A stretch of 5,801 nt of DNA from Bacteroidota bacterium. Its GTDB lineage: Bacteria > Bacteroidota > Bacteroidia > Chitinophagales > UBA2359. The position numbers and the translations under genes were made by a program. Positions within the stretch are counted from its first letter, which is position 1. Every line of letters begins with the position of its first letter. This document shows, piece by piece, positions 5,747 to 5,801 of this stretch. The notes beneath the pieces are model-generated. The model was not told the origin of the DNA. It did no database searches and worked only from the letters and a program-made list of their open reading frames with translations. The stretch spans positions 1 to 5,801 of the forward strand of contig JAHDCM010000255.1 in the NCBI GenBank assembly GCA_020629895.1. Direction: 5' to 3'.

Positions 5747-5801
5747 GAACAACAAATAAGTGGCTTGGAAGTTTGATGGGGCTACATCATTTAGATGTTA
5801 T

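Noticed and set aside
5776..5801. ATG at 5776 open to the right edge on the plus strand
   Set aside because: Only eight codons are visible, with no ribosome binding site or other support.
1..5801. A new defence, mobile or biosynthetic system
   Set aside because: All full-length genes belong to recognised families with intact key residues; no transposase, integrase, toxin-antitoxin pair, repeat array or unusual RNA is visible.

Overview
The window looks like ordinary chromosomal DNA from a member of the Bacteroidota, possibly a gliding lineage such as the Saprospiria. The support is a GldB-type gliding lipoprotein, Bacteroidota-style promoter elements (TAnnTTTG and relaxed versions), weak or absent Shine-Dalgarno sequences, a LytTR response regulator, a YtxJ-type bacilliredoxin and AT-rich spacers. 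The genus is inferred from general resemblance only. I found no mobile element, rRNA, tRNA or CRISPR array, and no spacer longer than 300 bases.

Layout. From the left edge to 2606 everything reads on the minus strand. In transcription order this gives gldB (2606-1560), a LytTR response regulator (1535-792), a MarR-family repressor (623-192) and the start of a small lipoprotein that runs off the left edge (155-1). gldB and the LytTR gene are 24 bases apart and probably co-transcribed. The MarR gene and the lipoprotein are 36 bases apart and form a second probable operon. That operon has its own promoter, overlapped by a 31-base near-palindrome that looks like an autorepression operator. The 141 bases between the LytTR stop and the MarR start hold this promoter and no other clear feature.

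A 225-base divergent spacer (2607-2831) separates gldB from nadE, the glutamine-dependent NAD+ synthetase on the plus strand (2832-4481). The spacer contains a perfect 10-base inverted repeat upstream of nadE. After a 92-base gap with a plausible promoter comes an OmpR/PhoB-type response regulator (4574-5254). It ends at a strong terminator hairpin shared with the convergent ytxJ gene (5712-5326), whose leader region contains another perfect 10-base inverted repeat. The last 89 bases (5713-5801) hold this repeat and no callable gene.

How the genes relate. The contents are mixed housekeeping and regulatory functions: NAD synthesis, thiol redox control, a gliding/secretion lipoprotein and three transcription regulators. 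Neither response regulator has a histidine kinase in the window. I see no coherent new multi-gene system. The most interesting points are regulatory: the MarR operator-promoter overlap, which also corrects the gene start; the inverted repeats ahead of nadE and ytxJ; and the gldB-LytTR pairing where gldC might have been expected.
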